From assembly GCA_002698995.1 (NCBI GenBank), contig PAAX01000020.1:62001-126000 (forward strand): 64,000 nt of DNA, in the 5' to 3' direction. Numbering within the stretch: position 1 is the stretch's first letter; every line of letters begins with the position of its first letter. The notes under the pieces were generated by a model. The model was not told where the DNA came from. It worked only from the letters and a program-made list of their open reading frames with translations, and ran no database searches. The DNA is from Ignavibacteriota bacterium. GTDB lineage: Bacteria; Bacteroidota; Ignavibacteria; Ignavibacteriales; Melioribacteraceae. Shown here piece by piece: positions 9,973-19,093 of the stretch. The position numbers were made by a program, and so were the translations under genes.

Positions 9973-10386
9973 ATGATTTCTCACGAAACTGAAATCCGTG
10001 TCCGTTATGCCGATACAGATAAAATGCAATTTGTTTATAACGGAAAATATCTTGAATATTTTGAAGTTGGAAGAACCGAACTATTAAGAAGTTATGGTTT
10101 AGCATACAGCGATATTGAAAAAGCCGGATATCAATTACCTTTAATTGAAACAGGATTGAAATATAAAATACCTGCAACTTATGATGATATTTTAATCGTA
10201 AAAGCAATTGTTAAAGAATTGTTTTCCGCAAAAGTTCATATTGAATATGAGATTTATAATAAAGAAACTAAGCAGTTATTAACAAACGGATTTACAACTC
10301 ATATGTTTATTAATGCGGTTACTAAAAAACCAACTAAACCTCCTAAAATTTATATTGATCAATTAGCTCCTTACTTTAATAAATAA
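9973..10386 (+). CDS. Acyl-CoA thioesterase, YbgC/4HBT family
   Basis: This is a 137-residue hot-dog fold thioesterase. The motif RYADTDKMQFVYNGKYLEYF contains the catalytic Asp of the 4-hydroxybenzoyl-CoA/YbgC family and is followed by the long hot-dog helix (EVGRTELLRSYGL). It likely hydrolyses short or medium acyl-CoA or acyl-ACP in the cytoplasm. It begins two bases after the accA stop and its own TAA directly abuts the ATG of the next gene, so it is part of a tight operon in which a link with fatty acid synthesis is plausible. Confidence 0.88.
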   Translation: MISHETEIRVRYADTDKMQFVYNGKYLEYFEVGRTELLRSYGLAYSDIEKAGYQLPLIETGLKYKIPATYDDILIVKAIVKELFSAKVHIEYEIYNKETKQLLTNGFTTHMFINAVTKKPTKPPKIYIDQLAPYFNK

Positions 10387-11850
10387 ATGATAGAAAAATT
10401 AAAAGCATTAACCAAAGAAACTGCAATTTATGGTGTAAGCACTATTGTCGGGCGTTTTCTTGGATTTATATTAGTTCCGTTTTATACCAATGTTTTCAAT
10501 CCAACAGAATATGGTTTGTTCGGATATATTTATGCTTATATGGCATTCATGAATATAGTTTACATATATGGAATGGATGCTGCATTCATGAAATATTTTT
10601 CTCTAGCTGAGAATCATAAAGAAAAGCAGGACACTTTTTCTACACCATTCATTTTTGTTTTTATTACTTCAACTCTTTTATCGATATTAATTTTAGCTTT
10701 ACAAAATCCTATAAATTCTGCATTAGGAATTCCTTTAAATTATTCTCAGCTAATCTATTTTGTTTCATCGATTCTTTTTCTTGATGCAATAGCAATGGTT
10801 CCTTTTGCACATTTAAGAATGAGAAATAAAGCTGTCAAATTTGCCTCCATAAAAGTGATAAATATAATTATCAATCTGGCTCTAAATATAATTCTTGTTC
10901 TCTATTTTGATATGGGAATTGAAGCAATATTTATAAGTAATTTAGTTGCATCTGCATTTTCAATCATTGTTTTGATTCCGGATATTTATCGTGAATTGAA
11001 AATTAAAATTGATAGAGTGAATTTAATTAGAATGCTGAAATTTGCATTACCTTACCTGCCGGCGAGCTTTGCTGCAACTGTTGTTCAAGTAATAGATAGA
11101 CCGATTCTTGAATATCTCACAAATGTAAAAGTATTAGGAATTTACCAGGCGAACTATAAACTCGGTATTTTTATGATGCTATTTGTTTCGATGTTCCAAT
11201 CAGCTTGGCATCCTTTTTTATTAACTAATGCAAAAGAGAAAAATGCAAAAGAATTATTTGCAAGAGTTCTAACAATTTTTCTTGTTGCTTCTTCATTAAT
11301 TTGGATTGTTCTTTCATTATTTATTGATGACATAGCAAGATTTCAATTCTTAAATGGAAAAAGTTTGATTGGCGAAAAATATTGGGATGGATTAATTATT
11401 GTACCAATAATTTTACTGGGATATATTTTTCATGGAATGTACGTTAATTTTACAGCCGGAATTTACATCGAAGAGAAAACAAAATATTTGCCGGCAATTA
11501 CCGGAGTTGGAGCATTAATAAATGTTGTAGTTAATTTCACTATGATTCCATCATTAGGAATACTTGGTGCTGCAATTGCAACTTTAGCAAGTTATATTGT
11601 TATGGCTTTAGGAATCTTTATTACCGCACAAAAATTTTATCGAATTGATTATGAATACTTTAAGGTAACCAGAATTTTAATCTTACTTTTAGTTTCTTGC
11701 GGATTGTATTATTACCTCTATTTTAATTTTGATTTTAATTTACTGATTAAATTTATCTTCTTAATAGGATTTTCAGTTTTAATGTTTACACTCAGAGTAG
11801 TAAATTTCTCCGATGTAAAATCAACATTTAAACTATTATTTAAGAGATAA
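10387..11850 (+). CDS. Wzx-like polysaccharide flippase
   Basis: The 487-residue protein is an integral membrane protein of the MOP superfamily (oligosaccharide flippase). It shows the N-terminal GVSTIVGRFLGFILVPFYTNVFNPTEYGLFGY region, written here as consecutive motifs GVSTIVGRFLGF and VPFYTNVF, then about twelve to fourteen hydrophobic helices. Such proteins move undecaprenyl-linked repeat units across the inner membrane, which fits the glycosyltransferases upstream. The start codon directly follows the stop of the thioesterase gene. No Wzy polymerase is evident in the window. Confidence 0.88.
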   Translation: MIEKLKALTKETAIYGVSTIVGRFLGFILVPFYTNVFNPTEYGLFGYIYAYMAFMNIVYIYGMDAAFMKYFSLAENHKEKQDTFSTPFIFVFITSTLLSILILALQNPINSALGIPLNYSQLIYFVSSILFLDAIAMVPFAHLRMRNKAVKFASIKVINIIINLALNIILVLYFDMGIEAIFISNLVASAFSIIVLIPDIYRELKIKIDRVNLIRMLKFALPYLPASFAATVVQVIDRPILEYLTNVKVLGIYQANYKLGIFMMLFVSMFQSAWHPFLLTNAKEKNAKELFARVLTIFLVASSLIWIVLSLFIDDIARFQFLNGKSLIGEKYWDGLIIVPIILLGYIFHGMYVNFTAGIYIEEKTKYLPAITGVGALINVVVNFTMIPSLGILGAAIATLASYIVMALGIFITAQKFYRIDYEYFKVTRILILLLVSCGLYYYLYFNFDFNLLIKFIFLIGFSVLMFTLRVVNFSDVKSTFKLLFKR

Positions 11851-11936
11851 AATATCTTTTTCACATCTTTCTTAAATTGCAAGTTGTTTATAGATTTTTT
11901 TCCCTGTAATATTTTAAAGCAAAAAGGAAATTTTTC

Positions 11937-12392
11937 ATGTCCCCAATTACTATTAAAGTTAAAAGAATAAATGAAAATTTTAATGATATTCCTCTTCCCA
12001 AATATGAAACTGATGGAAGTGCAGGATTAGATATTAGAGCGGCAGTTGAAAATGATGTTATTATTAATTCTGGAAAAATTGGTTTTATCTCTACAAATCT
12101 TTCTGTAGAAATACCGGAAGGATATGAAATTCAAGTAAGACCAAGAAGCGGTTTGGCTGTTAAACATGGAATTGGAATTTTGAATTCTCCGGGAACAATT
12201 GATTCTGATTACAGAGGTGAGATTAAAATTATTCTCTTCAATTTTGGAGAAAATAATTTTACTGTTAAAAGGGGAGATAGAATAGCCCAGTTAATTATTT
12301 CAAAAGTTTATAAAGCAGATTTAGTGGAGACCGAAAATCTTAACCAAAGCTCAAGAGGAAGCGGTGGATTTGGTCATACAGGAAAATCTTAA
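11937..12392 (+). CDS. dut: dUTP diphosphatase
   Basis: This 151-residue trimeric dUTPase hydrolyses dUTP to dUMP and pyrophosphate, which keeps uracil out of DNA and supplies dTMP synthesis. All five conserved motifs are visible: GSAGLDIRA, RPRSGLAVK, NSPGTIDSDYRGEI (uracil pocket), RIAQLII and the C-terminal RGSGGFGHTG arm. An AAAAAGGAAA ribosome site lies ahead of the ATG. It is followed 21 bases later by dnaE, a functional pairing in DNA synthesis. Confidence 0.97.
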   Translation: MSPITIKVKRINENFNDIPLPKYETDGSAGLDIRAAVENDVIINSGKIGFISTNLSVEIPEGYEIQVRPRSGLAVKHGIGILNSPGTIDSDYRGEIKIILFNFGENNFTVKRGDRIAQLIISKVYKADLVETENLNQSSRGSGGFGHTGKS

Positions 12393-12413
12393 TTAGAGTT
12401 TGGAGTTTAGTAA

Positions 12414-15400
12414 ATGTCTGATTTTGTTCATCTTCATAATCATTCACATTATAGTTTACAGGATGCCGCGGCAACAATTGACGGTTTAGTAAATGCTGCT
12501 GTTGATAACAACATGCGTGCTCTTGCTCTAACTGATCATGGTGTTATGTATGGCGCATCTGAATTTTATAAAAAAGCTATCAAAGCCGGAATCAAACCGA
12601 TAATAGGTATGGAAGCCTACATTGTGATGAATGGAAGTCACAAAGAAAAAGGAGTTGAAGAAAAAAACGGTAAAGGCAGAAGAAGAGATTATAATCATCT
12701 TGTTCTTCTTGCAAAGAATGAAACCGGTTATAAAAATTTAATTAAGCTTGCAACTATTGGTCAGAAAGAAGGTTTTTATTATAAACCGAGAGTTGACTTA
12801 GACACATTAAGAAATTATACGGAAGGATTAGTCTGTACTTCTGCTTGTCCTGCCGGACCAATTTCAACAGAACTAATAAATGATAATTTTAAGAAAGCTA
12901 GAGAAGTAGCATTAACATTTCATGAAATGTTTGGAGATGATTTTTATCTCGAAATTCAGGATCATAATCTTGAAGTAGAAACACCAATTCTTAAAGGAAT
13001 GCCTAAACTGTCGCAAGAACTTGGTATAAAATTAATTGCTACAAATGATATTCATTACATTCACAAAGATCATGCTTTAGCTCATAATATTTTATTGATG
13101 CTTGGAGATAAAACCGGAACCGGGGATTATAATCAACTCAGATACGGAACAGATGAAATTTATTTCAAGTCAACTGAAGAAATGACTAAACTTTTCAAAA
13201 ATTATAAAGGTGCAATTGAAAACACCTTAGAGATAGAAGAAAAAATAAATCTAAAATTAGATTTCAAAGGTTTTCATTACCCTAATTTTCCAGTACCCGA
13301 TGGAATAACATTAGAGCAGTATTTTGAACAGCTTTCTAGAGAAGGACTTGAGAGAAAATTTAAAAAGTTAAACAGAGATATTGAAGATAGATTTGCTTAC
13401 GAAGTAAAAGTAATTCAAGAGATGGGTTATTCCGGTTACTTTTTAATTGTTCAGGATTTTATAAATGCTGCAAAACAAAAAGGAATTCCGGTTGGACCAG
13501 GAAGAGGTTCTGCTGCCGGAAGTTTAGTAGCATATTCGCTTGGGATTACAAATGTAAATCCTTTAGAATATGATTTATTGTTTGAAAGATTTTTAAATCC
13601 CGCAAGAAAATCAATGCCCGATATTGACGTTGACTTTGCCGATGATCAACGAAGTGATGTTATTGAATATACTAAGAATAAATATGGTGAAGCATCTGTT
13701 TGTCAGATTGTAACATTTAACAGACTTTCATCAAAGGCAGTAATAAGAGACGTTGCGAGAGTGCTTGGAATTCCGATTCCAAAAGTTAATTCAATTACAA
13801 AATATATTCCTTCAAAGTTCGGTAGAGTTTTTACAATTCAGCAGGCATTGGATGAAGTACCCGAACTAAAGTGGGTTAAAGAATCGGATGAACCGGAAAT
13901 TCAGAGTCTTATAAAGTATGCAAAAATACTTGAAGGGATGAATAGAAATATCGGTAAACATGCTGCCGGTGTTGTTATTACTCCCGGTGATGTAAGTAAT
14001 TTTGTTCCACTGGCTAGAGCCGGAAGCGATACTGATATTGTAACACAATTCAATATGAAGGAACTTGATGATGCCGGTCTTCTTAAAATGGATTTTCTTG
14101 GTCTAAGAACTTTAACAATTATTAGAGATACAATTGATTTAGTTAAACAGAACAGAGGAATTGATGTTGATATAGATTCAATTCCGGTTGATGATAAAAA
14201 AACTTATGAGTTATTTGGAAAGGGACAGACCACTGCAGTATTTCAGTTTGAATCTGCCCCGATGAAAGAATATTTAAAAAGATTAAAACCGACAAGTATT
14301 AAAGATCTTGCCGCAATGAATGCTTTGTATCGTCCGGGTCCAATGGAATTTATTGACGACTTTATTGCCCGCAAACATGGTAAAAAAGAAATTACTTATC
14401 TGCATCCTATTCTTGAATCAATTCTTAATGAGACATACGGAATTATCGTTTATCAAGAACAAGTAATTCAACTTGCAAACAAAGTTGCCGGAATGTCTTT
14501 AGCCGAAGCTGATTTGCTTAGAAGAGCAATGGGTAAAAAAGATTTGGCTGCAATGGCTGAACAGAAAAAGAAATTTGTTGAGGGATCTAAGAGAAATAAT
14601 ATTCCTCAGAAAATAGCCGAAGAAATTTTTGAGAATATAGATAAGTTTGCTAATTACGGGTTTAATAAGAGCCATGCAGTTGCATATAGTGTTGTTGCGT
14701 ATCAAACGGCATATTTGAAAGCACATTACTTGGAAGAGTTTTTAGCAGCCAACCTTTCAAACGAATTCAGCAATGCAGATAAAGTTACAATTCTACTGGA
14801 TGATGCAAGAAAGATGCATGTAAAAGTTATGCCGCCAAGTATAAATAATCCTTCTGTAAAATTTAATGTTAAGGATAACAAAATAATTTTTGGTATGTCT
14901 GCTATTAAGAATGTTGGTGTTAATGCCGTAGAAGAAATAAGAAGCACTCATGAAAGAATTGGACGAAATTTTACAAGCATTTACGATTTTACTGCAAATA
15001 TAGATACAAGAATAGTAAACAAAAGAGCATTGGAAGGATTAGTATTAGCGGGAGCTTTAGATTCTGTAACCGGTACTAGAGCACAAAATTTTGCTGCAAT
15101 AGAAGAAGCATTACAATTCGGAAACAAAGTAAGTAATGCAGTTCCTACCGGTGAAAGTTTATTTGGAGATGCAGAGGAAGAATTAATTGATCTAAATGAA
15201 CCTGAACTTCCTAATGTTGCAGAATGGGAGACAAAGGAAAATCTTCAAAAAGAAAGGGAAGTACTCGGTTTCTATCTTTCAGATCATCCATTAAATAAAT
15301 ATGAAAGAGAATATAAATCTTTTGCAACAGTTCATCTTGGTGAAACGGAAGAAATTTCTGCTGAAAATGTTATTGCAATTGGAGTTATTACTTCAGTTAG

Positions 15401-15857
15401 AACTAAGATTGATAAAAAGAATAATACAATGGCATTCTTTAAGATAGATGATTTAAGCGGTTCATGTGAATGTATGGCTTTTTCTAAAGTATTTAAAGAC
15501 TGCAGCGAGTATGTTAAGGAAGAAGCTACGGTATTGGTAAATGGAAAAATTGAAAGCAGCGGTGATTCGGTTAAAATTGTTGTTGAAGAACTAATTCCTT
15601 TGGATGAAGCTAAATCAAAAATGACAAGAAGATTTGGTGTTTTGCTTGATTCTGAAAAGCATACGGATGAACAAATAAAAGAATTCAAAATAATAATAGA
15701 TTCGTATGAAGGTAATCTTCCAATCAAACTTATGGTAAATGATTCCGGTGTACAGAGGATTTTTCATTTGAATCAAAAAGTAAAATTAAATGATGAGTTT
15801 ATTCAAAAGGTGGAAAATCTTTTTGGTGAAGATTCTATTAGATATCTGACTACATAG
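12414..15857 (+). CDS. dnaE: DNA polymerase III alpha subunit
   Basis: This 1147-residue protein is the replicative DNA polymerase catalytic subunit. It carries an N-terminal PHP domain (HLHNHSHYSLQDAA at about 5-18), the C-family polymerase core with the aspartate cluster PDIDVDFADD (about 402-411), GPGRGSAAGSLVAY upstream of it, NYGFNKSHAVAYS in the fingers, tandem HhH segments and a C-terminal OB fold (about 985-1025, ITSVRTKIDKKNNTMAFFKI). Length matches bacterial DnaE. The PHP metal ligands HNHS are retained, so residual exonuclease activity is possible. It closely follows dut. Confidence 0.98.
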   Translation: MSDFVHLHNHSHYSLQDAAATIDGLVNAAVDNNMRALALTDHGVMYGASEFYKKAIKAGIKPIIGMEAYIVMNGSHKEKGVEEKNGKGRRRDYNHLVLLAKNETGYKNLIKLATIGQKEGFYYKPRVDLDTLRNYTEGLVCTSACPAGPISTELINDNFKKAREVALTFHEMFGDDFYLEIQDHNLEVETPILKGMPKLSQELGIKLIATNDIHYIHKDHALAHNILLMLGDKTGTGDYNQLRYGTDEIYFKSTEEMTKLFKNYKGAIENTLEIEEKINLKLDFKGFHYPNFPVPDGITLEQYFEQLSREGLERKFKKLNRDIEDRFAYEVKVIQEMGYSGYFLIVQDFINAAKQKGIPVGPGRGSAAGSLVAYSLGITNVNPLEYDLLFERFLNPARKSMPDIDVDFADDQRSDVIEYTKNKYGEASVCQIVTFNRLSSKAVIRDVARVLGIPIPKVNSITKYIPSKFGRVFTIQQALDEVPELKWVKESDEPEIQSLIKYAKILEGMNRNIGKHAAGVVITPGDVSNFVPLARAGSDTDIVTQFNMKELDDAGLLKMDFLGLRTLTIIRDTIDLVKQNRGIDVDIDSIPVDDKKTYELFGKGQTTAVFQFESAPMKEYLKRLKPTSIKDLAAMNALYRPGPMEFIDDFIARKHGKKEITYLHPILESILNETYGIIVYQEQVIQLANKVAGMSLAEADLLRRAMGKKDLAAMAEQKKKFVEGSKRNNIPQKIAEEIFENIDKFANYGFNKSHAVAYSVVAYQTAYLKAHYLEEFLAANLSNEFSNADKVTILLDDARKMHVKVMPPSINNPSVKFNVKDNKIIFGMSAIKNVGVNAVEEIRSTHERIGRNFTSIYDFTANIDTRIVNKRALEGLVLAGALDSVTGTRAQNFAAIEEALQFGNKVSNAVPTGESLFGDAEEELIDLNEPELPNVAEWETKENLQKEREVLGFYLSDHPLNKYEREYKSFATVHLGETEEISAENVIAIGVITSVRTKIDKKNNTMAFFKIDDLSGSCECMAFSKVFKDCSEYVKEEATVLVNGKIESSGDSVKIVVEELIPLDEAKSKMTRRFGVLLDSEKHTDEQIKEFKIIIDSYEGNLPIKLMVNDSGVQRIFHLNQKVKLNDEFIQKVENLFGEDSIRYLTT

Positions 15858-15926
15858 TGATTTGATTTACAAAAGACCTTTTGTTAAGTTTACAAATCTT
15901 AATTGAAAATAAATAAAGGAAATAAG

Positions 15927-16742
15927 ATGACAAATAAATGGGCTTTAGTTTTAGGAGCCTCAAGTGGTTTTGGTGGTGCTGCATCTGTTGGTTTAGCAAA
16001 AGCCGGTTATAATATTTTAGGAGTTCATTTAGATAGACAGGCAACAATACCGAATGCTGAAAAAGTTAAAGCGGATGTTGAATCTGCCGGAGTAAAAGCA
16101 GTATTCTACAATGTAAACGCAGCTGATGCATCAAAGAGAAAAGAAATATTAGATGAATTCAAGAAAAATTTTGCCGGTGATAAAATAAATGTTTTAGTCC
16201 ACTCATTAGCATTTGGAACACTTAAACCATTCATTGCAAAAAATCCTAATGATTGTATTTCACCGGCTCAAATGTCTATGACATTAGATGTTATGGCACA
16301 TACAATAATTTATTGGACACAATCACTTGTGCAAAAAGAATTACTTTCCGACGGGGGAAGAATTTTTGGATTAACAAGTGCAGGGGGACAAACAGTAATT
16401 CCTTCTTACGGTGCTGTATCTGCCGCTAAAGCTACTTTAGAATCTCACATAAGATATTTAGCTGTTGAGCTTGGAGTTATGAAAGTTACTGCGAATGCAA
16501 TAATGGCCGGTGTAACCGATACTGCAGCGTTGAGAAAAATTCCGGGTAATGAAGATATGATTGAAGCAGCAGCTATGAAAAATCCTCACGGAAGATTAAC
16601 TACTCCGGAAGAAGTTGCAGATGCTATTGTACTTCTTTGCGACGAAAAAGCAAGCTGGATTTCGGGAAATGTAATTGGTGTTGACGGTGCAGAATATATT
16701 GTTAATCATATTAATCAAAAAATCTGCAGACCAATAAAATAG
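15927..16742 (+). CDS. fabI: Enoyl-ACP reductase-like SDR (FabI/FabL type)
   Basis: This 271-residue SDR protein probably reduces enoyl-ACP in the last step of fatty acid elongation. The start is set at ATG 15927 because AAAGGA lies six bases before it; an in-frame TTG at 15903 has no such site. The nucleotide loop GASSGFGG, the HSLAFG stretch and the spacing Y-x6-K (SYGAVSAAKATLE) are those of FabI/FabL rather than classical SDRs, which have Y-x3-K. The outer tyrosine found ten residues before the catalytic Tyr in E. coli FabI is serine here. It could be another SDR with FabI-like spacing. Confidence 0.65.
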   Translation: MTNKWALVLGASSGFGGAASVGLAKAGYNILGVHLDRQATIPNAEKVKADVESAGVKAVFYNVNAADASKRKEILDEFKKNFAGDKINVLVHSLAFGTLKPFIAKNPNDCISPAQMSMTLDVMAHTIIYWTQSLVQKELLSDGGRIFGLTSAGGQTVIPSYGAVSAAKATLESHIRYLAVELGVMKVTANAIMAGVTDTAALRKIPGNEDMIEAAAMKNPHGRLTTPEEVADAIVLLCDEKASWISGNVIGVDGAEYIVNHINQKICRPIK

Positions 16743-16804
16743 TTTTTCTTCATGCTGATTGTTTATAATCAGCTTGAAAAGTTTATTAATTATAGGAGAA
16801 GAAA

Positions 16805-17128
16805 ATGAAACCTTTTGAATTTACTGATGATAACTTTAAAGCGGAAGCTATCGAATCTGATCAATTAGTTGTTGTTGATTTTTGGGCAGTTTGGTGTGGA
16901 CCTTGCAGAATGATTGCTCCAATTATTGAAGAACTTGCCAATGAATATGAAGGCAAAGTTAAAGTTGGTAAACTTGATGTTGATTCAAATCCTAATACTG
17001 CTATGACGTATGGTGTTAGAAGTATTCCTACTGTTCTTTTCTTAAAGAATGGTGAAGTTGTTGATAAAATAATTGGTGCTGTTCCTAAAGCACAATTTGT
17101 TGAAAAAATTAATGCAAAAGTTGCATAA
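16805..17128 (+). CDS. trxA: Thioredoxin
   Basis: This 107-residue thioredoxin is a soluble thiol-disulfide reductase that feeds electrons to ribonucleotide reductase and repair enzymes. The active site WAVWCGPCRM lies near residues 28-37 and the cis-proline loop is SIPTVLFLKNGE. Length is that of E. coli TrxA and there is no signal peptide. TATAGGAGAAGAAA gives a strong ribosome site. It has its own short intergenic regions on either side. Confidence 0.97.
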   Translation: MKPFEFTDDNFKAEAIESDQLVVVDFWAVWCGPCRMIAPIIEELANEYEGKVKVGKLDVDSNPNTAMTYGVRSIPTVLFLKNGEVVDKIIGAVPKAQFVEKINAKVA

Positions 17129-17140
17129 TTAATTTAATTA

Positions 17141-17195
17141 GGATGTCTTATATATAATCACAATTAACTATCCATAATGGATTTGTAAGGCATCC
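17141..17195 (+). other. Structured intergenic RNA between trxA and serA
   Basis: GGATGTCTTA (17141-17150) can pair with TAAGGCATCC (17186-17195) with one T-G wobble, and a smaller hairpin ATCCA-TAA-TGGAT lies inside the loop. The outer stem is followed by AAAATTTT, so it may end trxA transcripts, though the T run is short. It could equally be part of a leader for serA. Confidence 0.4.
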
Positions 17196-17226
17196 AAAAT
17201 TTTCCCACCAAAATATAAAGAGAGCT

Positions 17227-18804
17227 ATGAAAAGGGTATTAATATCAGATAAGTTAGATGAATCTTGTGTAACGCTTCTTAAAGAAAAAGGTTTTGAAGT
17301 TGATTATAAAGCCGGTTTAAGTAAAGATGATCTTTTATCAATCATAAAAAATTATAATATTCTTTTAGTAAGAAGTGCTACCAAAGTAACCGAAGAAGTA
17401 ATTAATGCTGCATCTAAATTGGAAATTATTGGTCGTGCTGGAACCGGTGTTGATAATGTTGATATAAAAGCTGCAAACCGTAAAGGTATAATTGTAATGA
17501 ATACTCCCGGCGGTAATACTACATCTGCGGCAGAGCATACAGTTGCTTTAATGCTTTCAATGTGTAGAATGATACCGCAAGCAAATAGATCTTTAGTTGA
17601 AGGAAGATGGGACAGAAAATTATACAGCGGTACAGAGTTCAGCGGCAAAACTTTAGGTGTAATTGGTTTAGGAAAAATAGGTCGTGAAGTTGCCCTTTTA
17701 GCTAAAGGTTTAAGAATGAACGTTATCGGTTACGATCCTGTTTTATCTAAAGAATATGCCGATGAAATTGGAGTTGAGTTATTTTCATTAGATGATATTT
17801 ACAAAAACTCTGATTTTATTTCTCTTCATGTACCTCTCACTCCCGCTACCGAAAACATGATTTCAAAAAATGAATTAGCTAAATGCAAAGATGGAGTTAA
17901 AATAATTAACTGTGCTAGAGGAGGAATTGTAAATGAGCCGGATTTATTAGAAGGATTAAATTCCGGTAAAGTAAGCAGTGCAGCCTTTGATGTGTTTACT
18001 GAAGAACCCCCTACAAATTATGATTTGATTAAACATCCTAATTTTATTGCTACACCACACTTAGGTGCAACAACGGAAGAAGCCCAAATTAGAGTTGCAA
18101 TTCAAGTAGTAAATCAAATTGCAGATTATTATTCAGGTTCCGAAGTTATGGGAATTGTAAATTCATCATCCTTAACATATGCTAATAATCCTTTTATTAA
18201 ACCATTTGTTGAGTTATCCGAAAAGATTGGGTTGATTCAATCTCAGCTTATCGAAAAAAGTTCTAATAAAATAACAGTGCAGGTAAACGGTAAAAAAATA
18301 ATTAAATATTCCGATTTATTTGTTGCCGGTGTATTAAAAGGGCTGCTCGAAAATATAAGTGAAGAGCCGGTTAACATTGTAAACTCAAAAGTAATTGCCG
18401 ATGAAAAGGGAATTAAAGTTGACGTTATTACAAGTTCAGAAAACAGCTATTATGCAAACAGCATTACCGTTTCTATAGAATTAAATAACAGTAAAAAAGT
18501 AGTTACGGGAACTGTACTTGATGAATCGTTAAGAATAGTTAGAATAGATGGATTTAATTTAGAGTTCAAACCGGAAGGTAATTTACTTATCTATAATAAT
18601 CTGGATAAACCGGGAGTTCTATCAAAAGTAAGTTCGGTTTTATCTTCCAACAATATTAATATTGCGGGATTAACATTGGGCAGAACCGGTTTGGGTAAAG
18701 AAGCAATTACAGTTATAAGCTGTGATGAAGAGATAGATAATAAAACTATTGAAAGTGTTGCAAAACTTCAATTTGTTGAAAATGTAATGGTTGTAAGACT
18801 TTAA
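17227..18804 (+). CDS. serA: D-3-phosphoglycerate dehydrogenase, long form
   Basis: This 525-residue enzyme oxidises 3-phosphoglycerate to phosphohydroxypyruvate, the first step of serine synthesis. The catalytic part contains GRAGTGVDNVD, the NAD Rossmann motif GVIGLGKIGREVA, NCARGGIVNE and PHLGATTEEAQ with the catalytic His. It is followed by the intervening ASB domain and a C-terminal ACT domain (about 450-525, NLDKPGVLSKVSSVL), so serine feedback control is likely as in long-form PGDHs. A second, shorter PGDH is encoded at 43165-44355. Confidence 0.95.
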   Translation: MKRVLISDKLDESCVTLLKEKGFEVDYKAGLSKDDLLSIIKNYNILLVRSATKVTEEVINAASKLEIIGRAGTGVDNVDIKAANRKGIIVMNTPGGNTTSAAEHTVALMLSMCRMIPQANRSLVEGRWDRKLYSGTEFSGKTLGVIGLGKIGREVALLAKGLRMNVIGYDPVLSKEYADEIGVELFSLDDIYKNSDFISLHVPLTPATENMISKNELAKCKDGVKIINCARGGIVNEPDLLEGLNSGKVSSAAFDVFTEEPPTNYDLIKHPNFIATPHLGATTEEAQIRVAIQVVNQIADYYSGSEVMGIVNSSSLTYANNPFIKPFVELSEKIGLIQSQLIEKSSNKITVQVNGKKIIKYSDLFVAGVLKGLLENISEEPVNIVNSKVIADEKGIKVDVITSSENSYYANSITVSIELNNSKKVVTGTVLDESLRIVRIDGFNLEFKPEGNLLIYNNLDKPGVLSKVSSVLSSNNINIAGLTLGRTGLGKEAITVISCDEEIDNKTIESVAKLQFVENVMVVRL

Positions 18805-19093
18805 TGCAATTAATTTTATGTTAAATTAAAGTGCTTGACAAAAAAAAACGCAAGTGTTAAATTCACATTACTTTTTATAACTAAGGTTGAAAAGCCTTAT
18901 AAATAGAGGGGAAAAAAGTTTTTTAACTTTTTATTTTTTTTAATGAACAAGATAATTTTAAAAAAGAAAAATAATTTTTCTCTTGCTTTAATCTCATTAT
19001 TTAGTAATCTTTACGGCTTAGGACGCATGTAGTTTTAAAAAGTTTCACAAATAATTTAAATAACACAATCACTCACAAAACATGGAGTAACTC
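18805..19093 (+). promoter_or_regulatory. Long leader region of the T9SS cargo gene
   Basis: This 289-base stretch has no gene. It begins with a promoter-like pair (18835-18863) and then holds a very A/T-rich leader with a hairpin of AAAAAGTT/AACTTTTT followed by ATTTTTTTT around 18913-18945, and a small AAGG/CCTT hairpin before it. About 230 bases lie between the promoter and the ATG at 19094, so the transcript has a long 5' untranslated region. Nothing else is recognised in it. Confidence 0.4.
18835..18863 (+). promoter_or_regulatory. Putative sigma-70-like promoter
   Basis: A perfect TTGACA (18835-18840) is followed after 17 bases by TAAATT (18858-18863, four of six matches to TATAAT). 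It faces the secreted-protein gene at 19094. The similar pair at 52260 also precedes a T9SS cargo gene. Confidence 0.5.

Noticed and set aside
16754-16773. Terminator after the enoyl-ACP reductase gene
   Set aside because: GCTGATT/AATCAGC forms a seven-base stem but no T run follows it.
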